A DNA stretch of 10,879 bases, taken from Leptolinea sp. UBA4782 (GTDB lineage: Bacteria; Chloroflexota; Anaerolineae; Anaerolineales; Anaerolineaceae). The notes beneath the pieces are model-generated. The model searched no databases. It saw only the letters and a program-made list of their open reading frames with translations, and was not told the origin of the DNA. Below are positions 1 to 6,275 of the stretch, in pieces. The DNA lies in contig DHHC01000006.1 of assembly GCA_002403095.1 (NCBI GenBank), positions 54,359 through 65,237 on the forward strand, written 5' to 3'. Every line of letters begins with the position of its first letter. Position 1 is the stretch's first letter. The position numbers and the translations under genes were made by a program.

Positions 1-458
1 CCCTGCTCCATGGCACAATAGGCTGCTTCGGCAGCTGTTGCCGAGGATGGCGCCATAAAGGCATAGGCATAATCCACATAATAGACTTTACCGGTAGCCA
101 CATACTTGCTGATAATTTCGCTTTCCTGGGATGTGGAATAAGCCAGGCAGTGGCTGCAATTAAAATCAAAGAATTCTTCCACCTTTACAGGCGCGGCAGG
201 ATCGCCCATTGCATTTCCTTCAGCCTGCGGGAAGTTCATATCCTGGGGGATAGAGATTGCAGATGGCTCGATCTGTTTGGGAAGGTTGGGAATGATCACC
301 AGGGCTGCGATCGCCAGGGCTGCAATGGCAACGATTGAAATAACAATAATGCGGTTGCGCCTTTCCTGCTGCCTGCGCCGATTGCGAATTTCAGCGCGCT
401 TGCTAAGGTTCCGCTTCGAACCCGAATCCGGCTGGTTTGCAGTTTGATTGTCGGGCAT
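1..458 (-). CDS. DsbA/BdbD-like membrane-anchored thiol oxidoreductase, 3' end outside window
   Basis: The first 152 codons of a thioredoxin-fold protein are present; the frame stays open to base 1. Seen: a very basic, polar N-terminus (residues about 15-36, rich in Arg/Lys), a single hydrophobic segment at about 37-57 (IIVISIVAIAALAIAALVII), then a linker and the start of a thioredoxin fold at about 90, with the active site FDFNCSHC (Cys101 and Cys104). The basic stretch before the membrane segment predicts N-in topology, with the redox domain outside the cytoplasm. Family knowledge: 'DsbA family / Thioredoxin_4' proteins with GDP.APV.V.EF.D..C..C oxidise or isomerise disulphides in exported proteins; here GDPAAPVKVEEFFDFNCSHC fits closely. 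The ATG at 458 has AAGGAG eight bases upstream. It is separated from the upstream gene by 101 bases, so it may be its own unit. Oxidase versus reductase role cannot be told from the fragment. Confidence 0.88.
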   Translation of the reverse strand, partial: MPDNQTANQPDSGSKRNLSKRAEIRNRRRQQERRNRIIVISIVAIAALAIAALVIIPNLPKQIEPSAISIPQDMNFPQAEGNAMGDPAAPVKVEEFFDFNCSHCLAYSTSQESEIISKYVATGKVYYVDYAYAFMAPSSATAAEAAYCAMEQ

Positions 459-489
459 TCTTAATGCTCCTTTCTAAACGTATTGGATG

Positions 490-518
490 ATTTTGCCATA
501 AATGGAAGTGAAAGTCCA
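490..518 (-). promoter_or_regulatory. Weak candidate promoter for the DsbA-like gene
   Basis: On the minus strand there is TGGACT (518-513) as a possible -35, a 17-base spacer, and CAAAAT (495-490) as a possible -10. Each box matches the sigma-70 consensus at 4 of 6 positions. It lies in the only sizeable intergenic gap and about 30 bases before the ATG at 458, which is a sensible place. The match is weak and could be chance; read-through from the gene upstream is equally possible because I see no terminator between them. Confidence 0.25.
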
Positions 519-559
519 GTACCAAAATATGGCAGGAAAGCTCTTTTTTGGGGGGAATT

Positions 560-1435
560 TTAGCCGAGGGTAAAAACAGGGAAACGTTCTTCGGTCTCTT
601 TAAAACCCAGCTTGTGGTACAGGTGCAATGACGCCGCATTGCTGCTCTGGGTGTTTACTGTCAGTTCAGTGATCTTTACTTGTAGAAAATGGTTCCGCAA
701 ATCCTGAACCAGGGCTGTACCGATCCCAAGGTGCTGGTATTCCGGCAGCACAGCCAGGCGCGCCAGGTGGGCGCTGAGCGGTGAAGAGGTACTAAGCTGA
801 TAGCCAACCACCTTGCCTTCCACCTCAGCTACGCTGATATATGCAGCCGCCTGGCAGGCATACACCATTCCGGATGCTGAAACCTGCCAGATGTTTTCAA
901 ATGAACCCTGGTCGACAAACAAGACCCGGTCGAAATCACCCGTCTGGTAAGGACGGATGACAGTTTGTGGCGCTGGTTGGATATTTTTAAACCCTTCGGC
1001 AAGGTCAGCCTGCAAGACAACTATCTCCTGGTAAATTGAGAAACCAGAATGCAGAAGCAGCCTGGAAAACCAGTCTGAGAGTCCAATGGCAGCGATGGTG
1101 GCCGGCCGCTTGCGGAAAAACGACATGCAGTTGTCCAGCAGGTTGTCCCATGTATCCTGTACACTTAGAGAATTCAGGCAGGCAAATAAACGGATCCAGG
1201 CAATACCCGGTGGATCCGGCGGTATGGCAAGGGCAGCCTCAATATACTGGGGATTTTCCATTAACCAGAACGGATCACTTCCCAGCCAATCCAGCGGTTG
1301 TCTCCAATCGAGATGCCGGTGCAGCAGCTGGTGTTTCCTAATAAGGGTAACAAGTCCTTCACGGTCCTGCAGGGCAGCCGGGCGTGTCAGCGTATGCCGT
1401 GAACCATTGATCAAGAATTCCAGCGGGTTTGTCAT
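560..1435 (-). CDS. Two-half GNAT family N-acetyltransferase
   Basis: A 291-residue protein. The C-terminal half (about 158-285) is a clear GNAT domain: beta strand HLARLAVLP followed by the acetyl-CoA pyrophosphate loop YQHLGIGTAL (Q234, G237, G239), then the ELTVNTQSSNAASLHLYHKLGF segment region (about 257-278), the usual N..A..LY.KLGF ending. The N-terminal half (about 14-145) begins RPAALQDREGLVTLI and ends near HSGFSIYQEIVVLQ, which looks like a degenerate GNAT fold without a recognisable loop. Tandem GNAT proteins of this size exist; often only one half is catalytic. The substrate cannot be read. The ATG at 1435 lies four bases after the TAG of the TPR gene and has no Shine-Dalgarno sequence, so translation is probably coupled to that gene. 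It is the last gene of the close-packed run. Confidence 0.87.
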   Translation of the reverse strand: MTNPLEFLINGSRHTLTRPAALQDREGLVTLIRKHQLLHRHLDWRQPLDWLGSDPFWLMENPQYIEAALAIPPDPPGIAWIRLFACLNSLSVQDTWDNLLDNCMSFFRKRPATIAAIGLSDWFSRLLLHSGFSIYQEIVVLQADLAEGFKNIQPAPQTVIRPYQTGDFDRVLFVDQGSFENIWQVSASGMVYACQAAAYISVAEVEGKVVGYQLSTSSPLSAHLARLAVLPEYQHLGIGTALVQDLRNHFLQVKITELTVNTQSSNAASLHLYHKLGFKETEERFPVFTLG

Positions 1436-1439
1436 GGGG

Positions 1440-1973
1440 CTATCGGATGTTGTGGTTGACTATCTTCAGCAGCCGTTTGATCAGCTTTTCTTTTGGGCTG
1501 GCTGGTTTTTCAATGGTCAGGGCGCTATCCATCGCTGCGAGGGATTCGAGCGCTTTCCCGGAACGCATTTTCAAGCTGGAAATCCGTTTCAGGATGATGC
1601 TGCGCATTTCCGTTTCACCCGTGGATTGCAGTAAGGCAGATGCCTGCTGGTAAAGAGCGAGGGCTTCAGCTTGCCTGCCGAGCTCCTCCAGGGCAGCTGC
1701 CTGGTTGCTCAGGGCCATGGCTTGCAGCCGGACTTCTCCAGCCAGGGCAAACACCTGATCAGTTCCGGCTGCTGCCTGCAATGCCTGTGCAGCATCGCCT
1801 GATTGCAGTAAAGCAACACTGCGGTTGTTGTGCATTTCAGCTGATGCGGTTTCATTCCCCGCTTCCCGGTACAATTCGGCAGCTTCGCCGAAAAGCTGCG
1901 CAGCCGGTAAATATCCCTTTTGTTTGTACAGGTCTGTTGCCTGTTGTTTTAACTGTTCAGCGCGGTCTGGCAT
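1440..1973 (-). CDS. TPR-repeat protein
   Basis: A 177-residue, almost wholly helical protein. Four tetratricopeptide-type hairpins can be drawn at about residues 4-37, 44-77, 84-117 and 124-157. They show the spaced small and large residues of TPRs (for example LYKQKGYLPAAQLFGEAAEL, and LSNQAAALEELGRQAEALAL in the third). The tail KLIKRLLKIVNHNIR is basic and amphipathic. No signal peptide or membrane segment is seen. TPR proteins are scaffolds for protein partners; the likely partners here are the neighbouring XRE regulator or GNAT enzyme (inference). I chose the ATG at 1973, four bases after the stop of the XRE gene. The longer reading frame opens only with a TTG at 2009 inside the XRE gene without a ribosome site. 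No Shine-Dalgarno is visible at 1973 either, which suggests translational coupling. Confidence 0.82.
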   Translation of the reverse strand: MPDRAEQLKQQATDLYKQKGYLPAAQLFGEAAELYREAGNETASAEMHNNRSVALLQSGDAAQALQAAAGTDQVFALAGEVRLQAMALSNQAAALEELGRQAEALALYQQASALLQSTGETEMRSIILKRISSLKMRSGKALESLAAMDSALTIEKPASPKEKLIKRLLKIVNHNIR

Positions 1974-1977
1974 ATTG

Positions 1978-2658
1978 TTAATAGGTGATCTCGAGGATAC
2001 TCTCTGCAATGGAGCGCAGCTTTTGCGCGTCCATTTCGCTCAGGCGTACAGCCAGGTCAAGGTAAGGCAAATTGACCGGGTTGCAAATGAAATCCTGCAG
2101 CTCCGGGGAGAGGGCAGCAAAGGTAGTATCCCTTTCCTGCTGTTTCCGCCATTGCCCGATGATTCCCTGCTGGTCGTAGAGTGAATCGATAGGAATATCC
2201 AGCAGTTCTGCGATCAGTTGCAGCCGGGGGAATGAAATGGGCACATATCCAGCTTCTGCATTGACCAGTTCATCTTCTGTCAAACCAGCTATCAGGGCAA
2301 TATCTGCCGTTGCTAAATTCAAACGGCCCCGCTCTTGCATAATTCGGGCGCCGATTATCTTTTGGCGCAGGGTGCGGATCAGGTCCAGTTTTACATCATC
2401 CGCCCTGGGTGCATTGGTCGATAAAGCCTGATTGCCGGTAAAATGCGAGAGGGGGATATTCAACCCATAGGCAAAGGTTTCCACCTGGGGCAGAGAGGGG
2501 GAATCTAACCCATCTTCAAAACGGGTATATTCTTCGGGTGTAACACCCATCAGCCTGGCACATGTATCGGTACTGGCTCCTGCTGCCAGGCGGGCATCAT
2601 AAAGTAAGATTCCCAACTTTCGCTGGCGTAACATGATCCTTTGCTGTTCTTTTTCCAT
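1978..2658 (-). CDS. XRE-family DNA-binding protein with two helix-turn-helix domains
   Basis: From the ATG at 2658 the protein has 226 residues. A first XRE-type HTH spans about 11-72 (LGILLYDARLAAGASTDTCA then LMGVTPEEYTRFEDG.. SPSLPQVETFAYGLNIPLSHF). A second, more diverged one spans about 94-160 (LRQKIIGARIMQERGRL, IALIAGLTEDELVNAEAG, RLQLIAELLDIPIDSLY). A conserved-looking tail (about 183-226) reads LSPELQDFICNPVNLPYLDL and ends LRSIAESILEITY. No membrane segment is seen. Family role: sequence-specific transcription regulator; the target is unknown. Start choice: the frame extends upstream to GTG 2712, ATG 2709 and ATG 2670, overlapping or touching the ATPase gene. ATG 2658 is preceded by AAAGGATGGG at a workable distance, whereas ATG 2670 has AAAGG directly abutting it. 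The start is uncertain by up to 18 codons. Confidence 0.83.
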   Translation of the reverse strand: MEKEQQRIMLRQRKLGILLYDARLAAGASTDTCARLMGVTPEEYTRFEDGLDSPSLPQVETFAYGLNIPLSHFTGNQALSTNAPRADDVKLDLIRTLRQKIIGARIMQERGRLNLATADIALIAGLTEDELVNAEAGYVPISFPRLQLIAELLDIPIDSLYDQQGIIGQWRKQQERDTTFAALSPELQDFICNPVNLPYLDLAVRLSEMDAQKLRSIAESILEITY

Positions 2659-2686
2659 ATAATTTCCCATCCTTTCAATAATTCCA

Positions 2687-3997
2687 TCAATGTTTGCGCG
2701 GGAGTACATCACCCAGGCTGGAGCCGTAAATTTCAGGGCCGAAAAGGAATCCGGCGGTTTCCAGACGGCTGTTGAACAACGGCCTTGTCCCGGTTGGGAC
2801 GAGCGTCCCTGCGGGGGCGCCTTGAGCGGTTGTCCCGGTCTGGGTGAATTTGAATATCTCTGATAATACTATGTTTCCACCTGCGATGCCCGAGACTTCC
2901 GCCACCGAGGTCACCCTGAAGACATCATTCTTCAGGCAGGCGACATGGACAACCAGGTCAATTGCTGCAGCCAGCTGCTCCCGAATGGATTGGACTGGAC
3001 TGGATGGTTCTGCAACCAGGCAGAGCGATTCAAGGCGGTTGAGTGTGTCATAAGGATGGTGCGCGTTGATCGTAGAAAGAAAACCTTCCTGCCCGGAGCA
3101 TAACGCTTTTATGATCTGGCACACTTCATCCCCTTTGATCTCACCTACCACCAGCCGGTCAGGAGAAAGGCGGATGGCTTTTCCCAGCAGGTTAGCTTGC
3201 TGCACTGCACCCGTACCGTAAGTGCTGCCTGGTTTGGTTTCAAGCCTGAGGTTGTGCGGATGGGTGAAAGACAACTCGACCGGATCTTCAATGGTTATCA
3301 CCCGTTCCTGTTGCGGGATGAAAGCAGCCAGTGCATTCAGCAGGGTTGTCTTCCCGGATGCTTTCAGCCCCGAGATAATGATATTCATGCGAGCTGCCAC
3401 ACATGCTTGCAGGAATTGCAATACCTCGCTGCTCAGCGTATTGTTCTTCACCAGGTATCCGGCAGAAAAAGTGTGTGCAGGCGGTTTCTTAAGGACCAGT
3501 GACGGTCCGTCAACGGCAACCGGTGGAAGCAGGACAGTCAGGCGGCTGCCATCCTGCAGACGCATTTCCTGGACTGGCTCTGAATAATCCAGGCTGTGGC
3601 TGCCCTGAGCAAATAGGAGCTCAATCAGCCTGAGGACCTGGTTTTTCCCTTCAAAGTGGAACCTGGCTCCTTCTACTTTCCCGTTCCTGACCAGGGTAAC
3701 TCTGTCGTAGGAGTTCACCGTAACCGAATTTACGGCAGGGTCTGATTGCAGTTCCAGGAGTGATTGCAGAAGGAGATAATCATCCGTAACATCTGAAAAA
3801 AGTTTTCCTAGCAGCCCTGGTTCGAGATCGGGGTATGTTTTGGTATACGTTTCCTGCAGGTGTTTAAGGATAGCATCCCGGTGGTCAGGGCTTTTGAGCG
3901 GATGCTTATACAGGTCATTCTGCAGTTTAAGCAGAAGATCCCGTTGGGTTGCTTCCAGCTCAGGAAGGCGGAAAAAGCCCTGCGGATAACCCGGCAA
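2687..3997 (-). CDS. CpaF/TadA-type secretion (pilus assembly) ATPase, stand-alone
   Basis: A 436-residue member of the type II/IV secretion ATPase superfamily closest to CpaF/TadA. In order: a helical N-terminal region (about 15-90); the N-terminal ATPase subdomain (about 90-175, including VNSVTVNSYDRVTLVRNGKV and EMRLQDGSRLTVLLPPVAVD); Walker A GLKASGKT (210-217); Asp box ITIEDPVEL (234-242); Walker B region RLSPDRLVVGEIKGDE (276-291); and His-box region SGQEGFLSTINAHHP (301-315). The C-terminal tail has the PTGTRPLFNSRLETAGF pattern common at CpaF C-termini. Oddities: the usual GH.G and TIHAN of the His box read GQEG and TINAH, and EIRG reads EIKG. No pilin, TadB/TadC, secretin or prepilin peptidase gene is adjacent. 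The start is TTG at 3997 with GGGAGG six bases upstream and only two bases after the stop of the 97-aa gene. It is expected to act as a cytosolic hexamer on a membrane partner encoded elsewhere. Confidence 0.9.
   Translation of the reverse strand: MPGYPQGFFRLPELEATQRDLLLKLQNDLYKHPLKSPDHRDAILKHLQETYTKTYPDLEPGLLGKLFSDVTDDYLLLQSLLELQSDPAVNSVTVNSYDRVTLVRNGKVEGARFHFEGKNQVLRLIELLFAQGSHSLDYSEPVQEMRLQDGSRLTVLLPPVAVDGPSLVLKKPPAHTFSAGYLVKNNTLSSEVLQFLQACVAARMNIIISGLKASGKTTLLNALAAFIPQQERVITIEDPVELSFTHPHNLRLETKPGSTYGTGAVQQANLLGKAIRLSPDRLVVGEIKGDEVCQIIKALCSGQEGFLSTINAHHPYDTLNRLESLCLVAEPSSPVQSIREQLAAAIDLVVHVACLKNDVFRVTSVAEVSGIAGGNIVLSEIFKFTQTGTTAQGAPAGTLVPTGTRPLFNSRLETAGFLFGPEIYGSSLGDVLPRKH
2986..3005. repeat. 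Four tandem 5-base units inside the ATPase gene
   Basis: The plus strand holds four adjacent pentamers: TGGAT, TGGAC, TGGAC, TGGAT. They fall in the region coding for about PSSPVQS in the C-terminal part of the CpaF-type ATPase. The unit is not a multiple of three, so gain or loss of a copy would shift the frame. Four imperfect copies is short and may be chance. Confidence 0.4.
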
Positions 3998-3999
3998 GA

Positions 4000-4293
4000 T
4001 TAACCTCCCGAAGCCTTGGGCTCATCCAGGGGAATGATCCAGGTGATCTGTTCGCGGTTTATAAGCAGGAAATCGGCCTTGTGCAGGACTTTTCCACTCA
4101 GATCCAGGACCTGTGCATCGGTTACCGCCAGGAACGATTCTCCGCCGTTCACTTCATCCTTTAAACGCTGCTCAGGCCGGACGAAAATATTGCCTTGGAT
4201 GGTTTGCTGGGGTGTCTGGATGATCACCTTGGCAGGCAACTTCTTGATTGTGTGGGTGAAGATTTTCCCCTTTTCTTCAAGCGATGCAAACAT
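4000..4293 (-). CDS. Small beta-rich protein of unknown function (97 aa)
   Basis: I do not recognise this gene with certainty. It encodes 97 residues with no signal peptide, membrane segment or cysteine. The pattern is mainly short beta strands: KVIIQTPQQTIQGNIFV, then EQRLKDEVNGGESFLAVTDA, QVLDL, ADFLLINREQITWIIPLDE. The middle block 'RL.D..N....FL..TDA' resembles small Chloroflexota/delta-proteobacterial proteins of unknown function (of the DUF6812 kind, from memory and unverified). The start is ATG 4293, not the GTG 4308 that opens the frame: AAGGAGGG sits four bases before the ATG and would be coding if the GTG were used. It sits 18 bases after the response regulator and two bases before the CpaF-type ATPase, so it is probably made with the ATPase. 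A role as adaptor or ligand-binding partner is only a guess. Confidence 0.78.
   Translation of the reverse strand: MFASLEEKGKIFTHTIKKLPAKVIIQTPQQTIQGNIFVRPEQRLKDEVNGGESFLAVTDAQVLDLSGKVLHKADFLLINREQITWIIPLDEPKASGG
4004..4009 (-). promoter_or_regulatory. Shine-Dalgarno supporting the TTG start of the CpaF-type ATPase
   Basis: The minus strand reads GGGAGG, then TTAATC, then TTG (3997). The site lies within the last codons of the 97-aa gene, whose TAA is at 4002-4000. It is the main reason to accept a TTG start. Confidence 0.65.
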
Positions 4294-4297
4294 AATA

Positions 4298-4305
4298 CCC
4301 TCCTT
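4298..4305 (-). promoter_or_regulatory. Strong Shine-Dalgarno fixing the start of the 97-aa gene
   Basis: The minus strand reads AAGGAGGG followed by TATT and ATG (4293). This near-perfect anti-16S match at good spacing shows that translation begins at 4293 and not at the in-frame GTG at 4308. Confidence 0.75.
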
Positions 4306-4311
4306 CACTTT

Positions 4312-5007
4312 TCAGACCTTCCCTTCAGGGGGAAGTATGTATCCCAGCCCCGCTTTGGTGACGATGTGTTTGGGAGAATGCGGGTTGTCTTCTAACTTTT
4401 GCCGCAGCCTGGCAATGCTCACCCATAAGATTTCTTTATCTTCCTTGTATTGCTCGCCCCACACTGCAATCAATAGGGCTTCGGGAGAGAGCACGCTGCC
4501 GATATTGTGTGCAAACTGGATCAGCAGACGGTATTCTGTTGCAGAAAGATAGACCGGTTTATCATCCCTGGTGACCTCAGCTTTGGCAAAATCGATCTTG
4601 AGGTTGTAATGCTGAAAGAACTGGGAGCTGTCAGTACTTTCGGATTTTTGCGCACGCCGCAATACTGCCTTTACCCGGGCAACCAGCTCAGGGGCTGAAA
4701 AAGGCTTGACGATGTAATCATCCGCCCCGGCATTCAACCCGTTTACCCGGTCCTGTTCATCGCCGCGGGCGGTAAGCATGATGATCGGCACCATTGAAAA
4801 TGCCCGGATGCGTTCACAGGTGGTGATTCCATCCAGGCGCGGCATCAGGACATCCAGCAGAACCAGGTCGGGACTTACAGCAGGGATCATCTCCAGCGCC
4901 TGTTCGCCGTTTCCGGCAGTGACCACATCAAACCCCTCGGCAGCCAGGTTAGCCTGTACCAACCGCTGGTATAAAGGCTCGTCATCTACTGTCAGGATAA
5001 GGGTCAT
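4312..5007 (-). CDS. OmpR/PhoB-family two-component response regulator
   Basis: A 231-residue response regulator. The receiver domain (1 to about 118) has the acidic pair D8/D9, phosphoacceptor D52 (LVLLDVLMPRLDG), switch residue T79 (IIMLTARGD) and K101 (DDYIVKPF), so it should be phosphorylatable. The C-terminal winged helix (about 132-228) shows LSATEYRLLIQFAHNIGSVL, then WGEQYKEDKEILWVSIARLR (recognition helix) and HIVTKAGLGYILPPEG (wing). It binds DNA as a transcription factor; the targets are unknown. It lies 29 bases after the GAF histidine kinase, with TGAGGAG just before the ATG at 5007. A candidate promoter lies immediately upstream (5025-5052). It is the only response regulator beside two histidine kinases, so both may phosphorylate it (inference). 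Confidence 0.95.
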   Translation of the reverse strand: MTLILTVDDEPLYQRLVQANLAAEGFDVVTAGNGEQALEMIPAVSPDLVLLDVLMPRLDGITTCERIRAFSMVPIIMLTARGDEQDRVNGLNAGADDYIVKPFSAPELVARVKAVLRRAQKSESTDSSQFFQHYNLKIDFAKAEVTRDDKPVYLSATEYRLLIQFAHNIGSVLSPEALLIAVWGEQYKEDKEILWVSIARLRQKLEDNPHSPKHIVTKAGLGYILPPEGKV

Positions 5008-5024
5008 GATCTCCTCACTTGCTC

Positions 5025-5052
5025 ATTATCATAGCATTAAATAACCTGGCAA
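5025..5052 (-). promoter_or_regulatory. Candidate internal sigma-70-type promoter before the response regulator
   Basis: On the minus strand TTGCCA (5052-5047; 5 of 6 to TTGACA), a 16-base AT-rich spacer and GATAAT (5030-5025; 5 of 6 to TATAAT) overlap the 3' end of the histidine kinase gene. A start about seven bases on would give a leader of roughly 10 bases carrying the TGAGGAG ribosome site. It would drive the regulator, the 97-aa gene, the ATPase and the XRE/TPR/GNAT genes apart from the par genes. It is the best promoter match I noticed within the close-packed run. Confidence 0.5.
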
Positions 5053-6263
5053 GGTTGCTCACAGGGAAGAGTGATGGAAAACGTTGTTCCGTTTCCCTCC
5101 TGTGACTTTACAGCAATTTCGCCATGATGTGCCTTTACAATCTGTTGACAAATATACAACCCCAGGCCGGCACCGTGGACTGAATTCTGTAAACCTGCAG
5201 ACCGGTAGAACCGTTTAAATAAATGTGGCAAGTCCATTTGGCTGATGCCAGGTCCCTGGTCCTGGACGTTGATTACCACCTGGCTGCTGTCCTGTTCCAG
5301 GGTGACAAGGATGGGGTGGTTGGGAGCATACTTGGCTGCGTTTGCCAGGATGTTCTCAAATACCTGGGCCAACCGGTTTGGGTCTGCCTGTACAGGCCGG
5401 AGGGGGGCGCTGTTCTCGAGTGTAAGCTTGATCTCCGGGAAGTGCAGCCGGGTCCGATCTATAGAGTCCGCCAGCAAATGGTCGAGCAGGACTGGTTGGA
5501 AAAACATTTGCATCTGCCCGGATTGCAGGCGGGCTGAATCCAGCAGATTGTCTATCAAGTGCTGCAGGTGGTCTGTTTCATCGTCAATCACCTGCAAGAA
5601 TTCATGCTGTGTCTGCGGGTCCCACTGGGTGTCGTTGCGCAGCAGGGTGGTGGTATAGCCCTTGATACATCCCAGCGGGGTGCGCAGGTCATGCGAGATG
5701 GTGGAAACAAAGTCGTCCTGGAATTGAAACATCTTGTTGCGGTTCTCCAGGTTCAGGTTGGTTTCCAGCATTTTCTGCCGCTGAATCAGGAGGGAGATAT
5801 GCCAGGCGATGTACTCGCCCAGCTGGATGTTTTCGGCTGTAAAAGATGGCCCGCCAAACCGGATATAAATGAGGACTCCCAGGAAATGGTTGTTTAAAAT
5901 GAGGGGCACTGCCAACGTACAGGGCTGCTGCAGGCGGTCGCCCTGTTTGTCCTGTGGCACTTCTTCCACGATGGTGCGGCGGGTTTTCTGAACCTGGCTG
6001 GCAATTGCTTCTCCCCAGGATATCTCCGCCCCCGAGGTTTTTCCCCGTCCAACCGCACGCGCATATACCACGTCCATGTTCTCGTCAGTTTCGTTGTACA
6101 GGTAGAGCACCAGGTTATCAAATATGAAGACCGTGCGCACAAGTTTGACAATCTTGTCCAGGGCGGGTTTCCATTCCTCAGCCTCAGTCACGATCTGGCT
6201 GATGGTGATGAGGTGCTTGATGTGCAACTCTTCCAGTACCGGGTTTTTGTCTACCAGGGGCAT
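5037..6263 (-). CDS. GAF-domain soluble sensor histidine kinase
   Basis: A 408-residue kinase with no membrane segment. Domains: an N-terminal helix (about 8-30), a GAF-like sensor domain (about 15-165; for example FIFDNLVLYLYNETDENMDV, the AVPLILNNHFLGVLIY strand pair and the closing AEN..LGEYIAWHISLLIQ helix), then a coiled linker. The HisKA domain has STISHDLRTPLG (phosphoacceptor H191; D192-x-x-T195 also fits phosphatase activity). The HATPase_c domain has N-box N304/N308 (FENILANAAKYAP), G1 DQGPGI (335-340), F-box LFKRFYR (348-354) and G2 GAGLGLYI (364-371). All catalytic boxes look intact. The GAF ligand cannot be predicted. It starts at ATG 6263, with GAGGAG five bases upstream, 12 bases after the other kinase. 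It is probably the direct partner of the response regulator that follows. Confidence 0.93.
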   Translation of the reverse strand: MPLVDKNPVLEELHIKHLITISQIVTEAEEWKPALDKIVKLVRTVFIFDNLVLYLYNETDENMDVVYARAVGRGKTSGAEISWGEAIASQVQKTRRTIVEEVPQDKQGDRLQQPCTLAVPLILNNHFLGVLIYIRFGGPSFTAENIQLGEYIAWHISLLIQRQKMLETNLNLENRNKMFQFQDDFVSTISHDLRTPLGCIKGYTTTLLRNDTQWDPQTQHEFLQVIDDETDHLQHLIDNLLDSARLQSGQMQMFFQPVLLDHLLADSIDRTRLHFPEIKLTLENSAPLRPVQADPNRLAQVFENILANAAKYAPNHPILVTLEQDSSQVVINVQDQGPGISQMDLPHLFKRFYRSAGLQNSVHGAGLGLYICQQIVKAHHGEIAVKSQEGNGTTFSITLPCEQPCQVI

Positions 6264-6268
6264 CGATA

Positions 6269-6274
6269 CTCCTC
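6269..6274 (-). promoter_or_regulatory. Shine-Dalgarno of the GAF kinase
   Basis: The minus strand reads GAGGAG, then TATCG, then ATG (6263), in the 12-base gap between the two kinase genes. It fixes the start and implies independent initiation rather than pure coupling. Confidence 0.6.
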
Positions 6275-6275
6275 T

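Noticed and set aside
494..534. Inverted repeat TGCCATA...TATGGCA as a terminator
   Set aside because: The arms are only 7 bases with a 27-base loop and no T-run follows on the minus strand, so it is not a convincing intrinsic terminator.
1974..2009. TTG start at 2009 for the TPR protein
   Set aside because: It overlaps the XRE gene, has no ribosome site, and adds residues (MQRVSSRSPINN) that do not extend the TPR pattern.
2659..2712. Longer starts of the XRE gene (GTG 2712, ATG 2709, ATG 2670)
   Set aside because: They overlap the ATPase end or have a ribosome site abutting the start codon; ATG 2658 has better spacing. Not fully excluded.
5020..5036. Operator-like palindrome TGCT...AGCA over the candidate -10 box
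   Set aside because: Only four bases pair on each side and the middle does not pair, so I do not call it a binding site.
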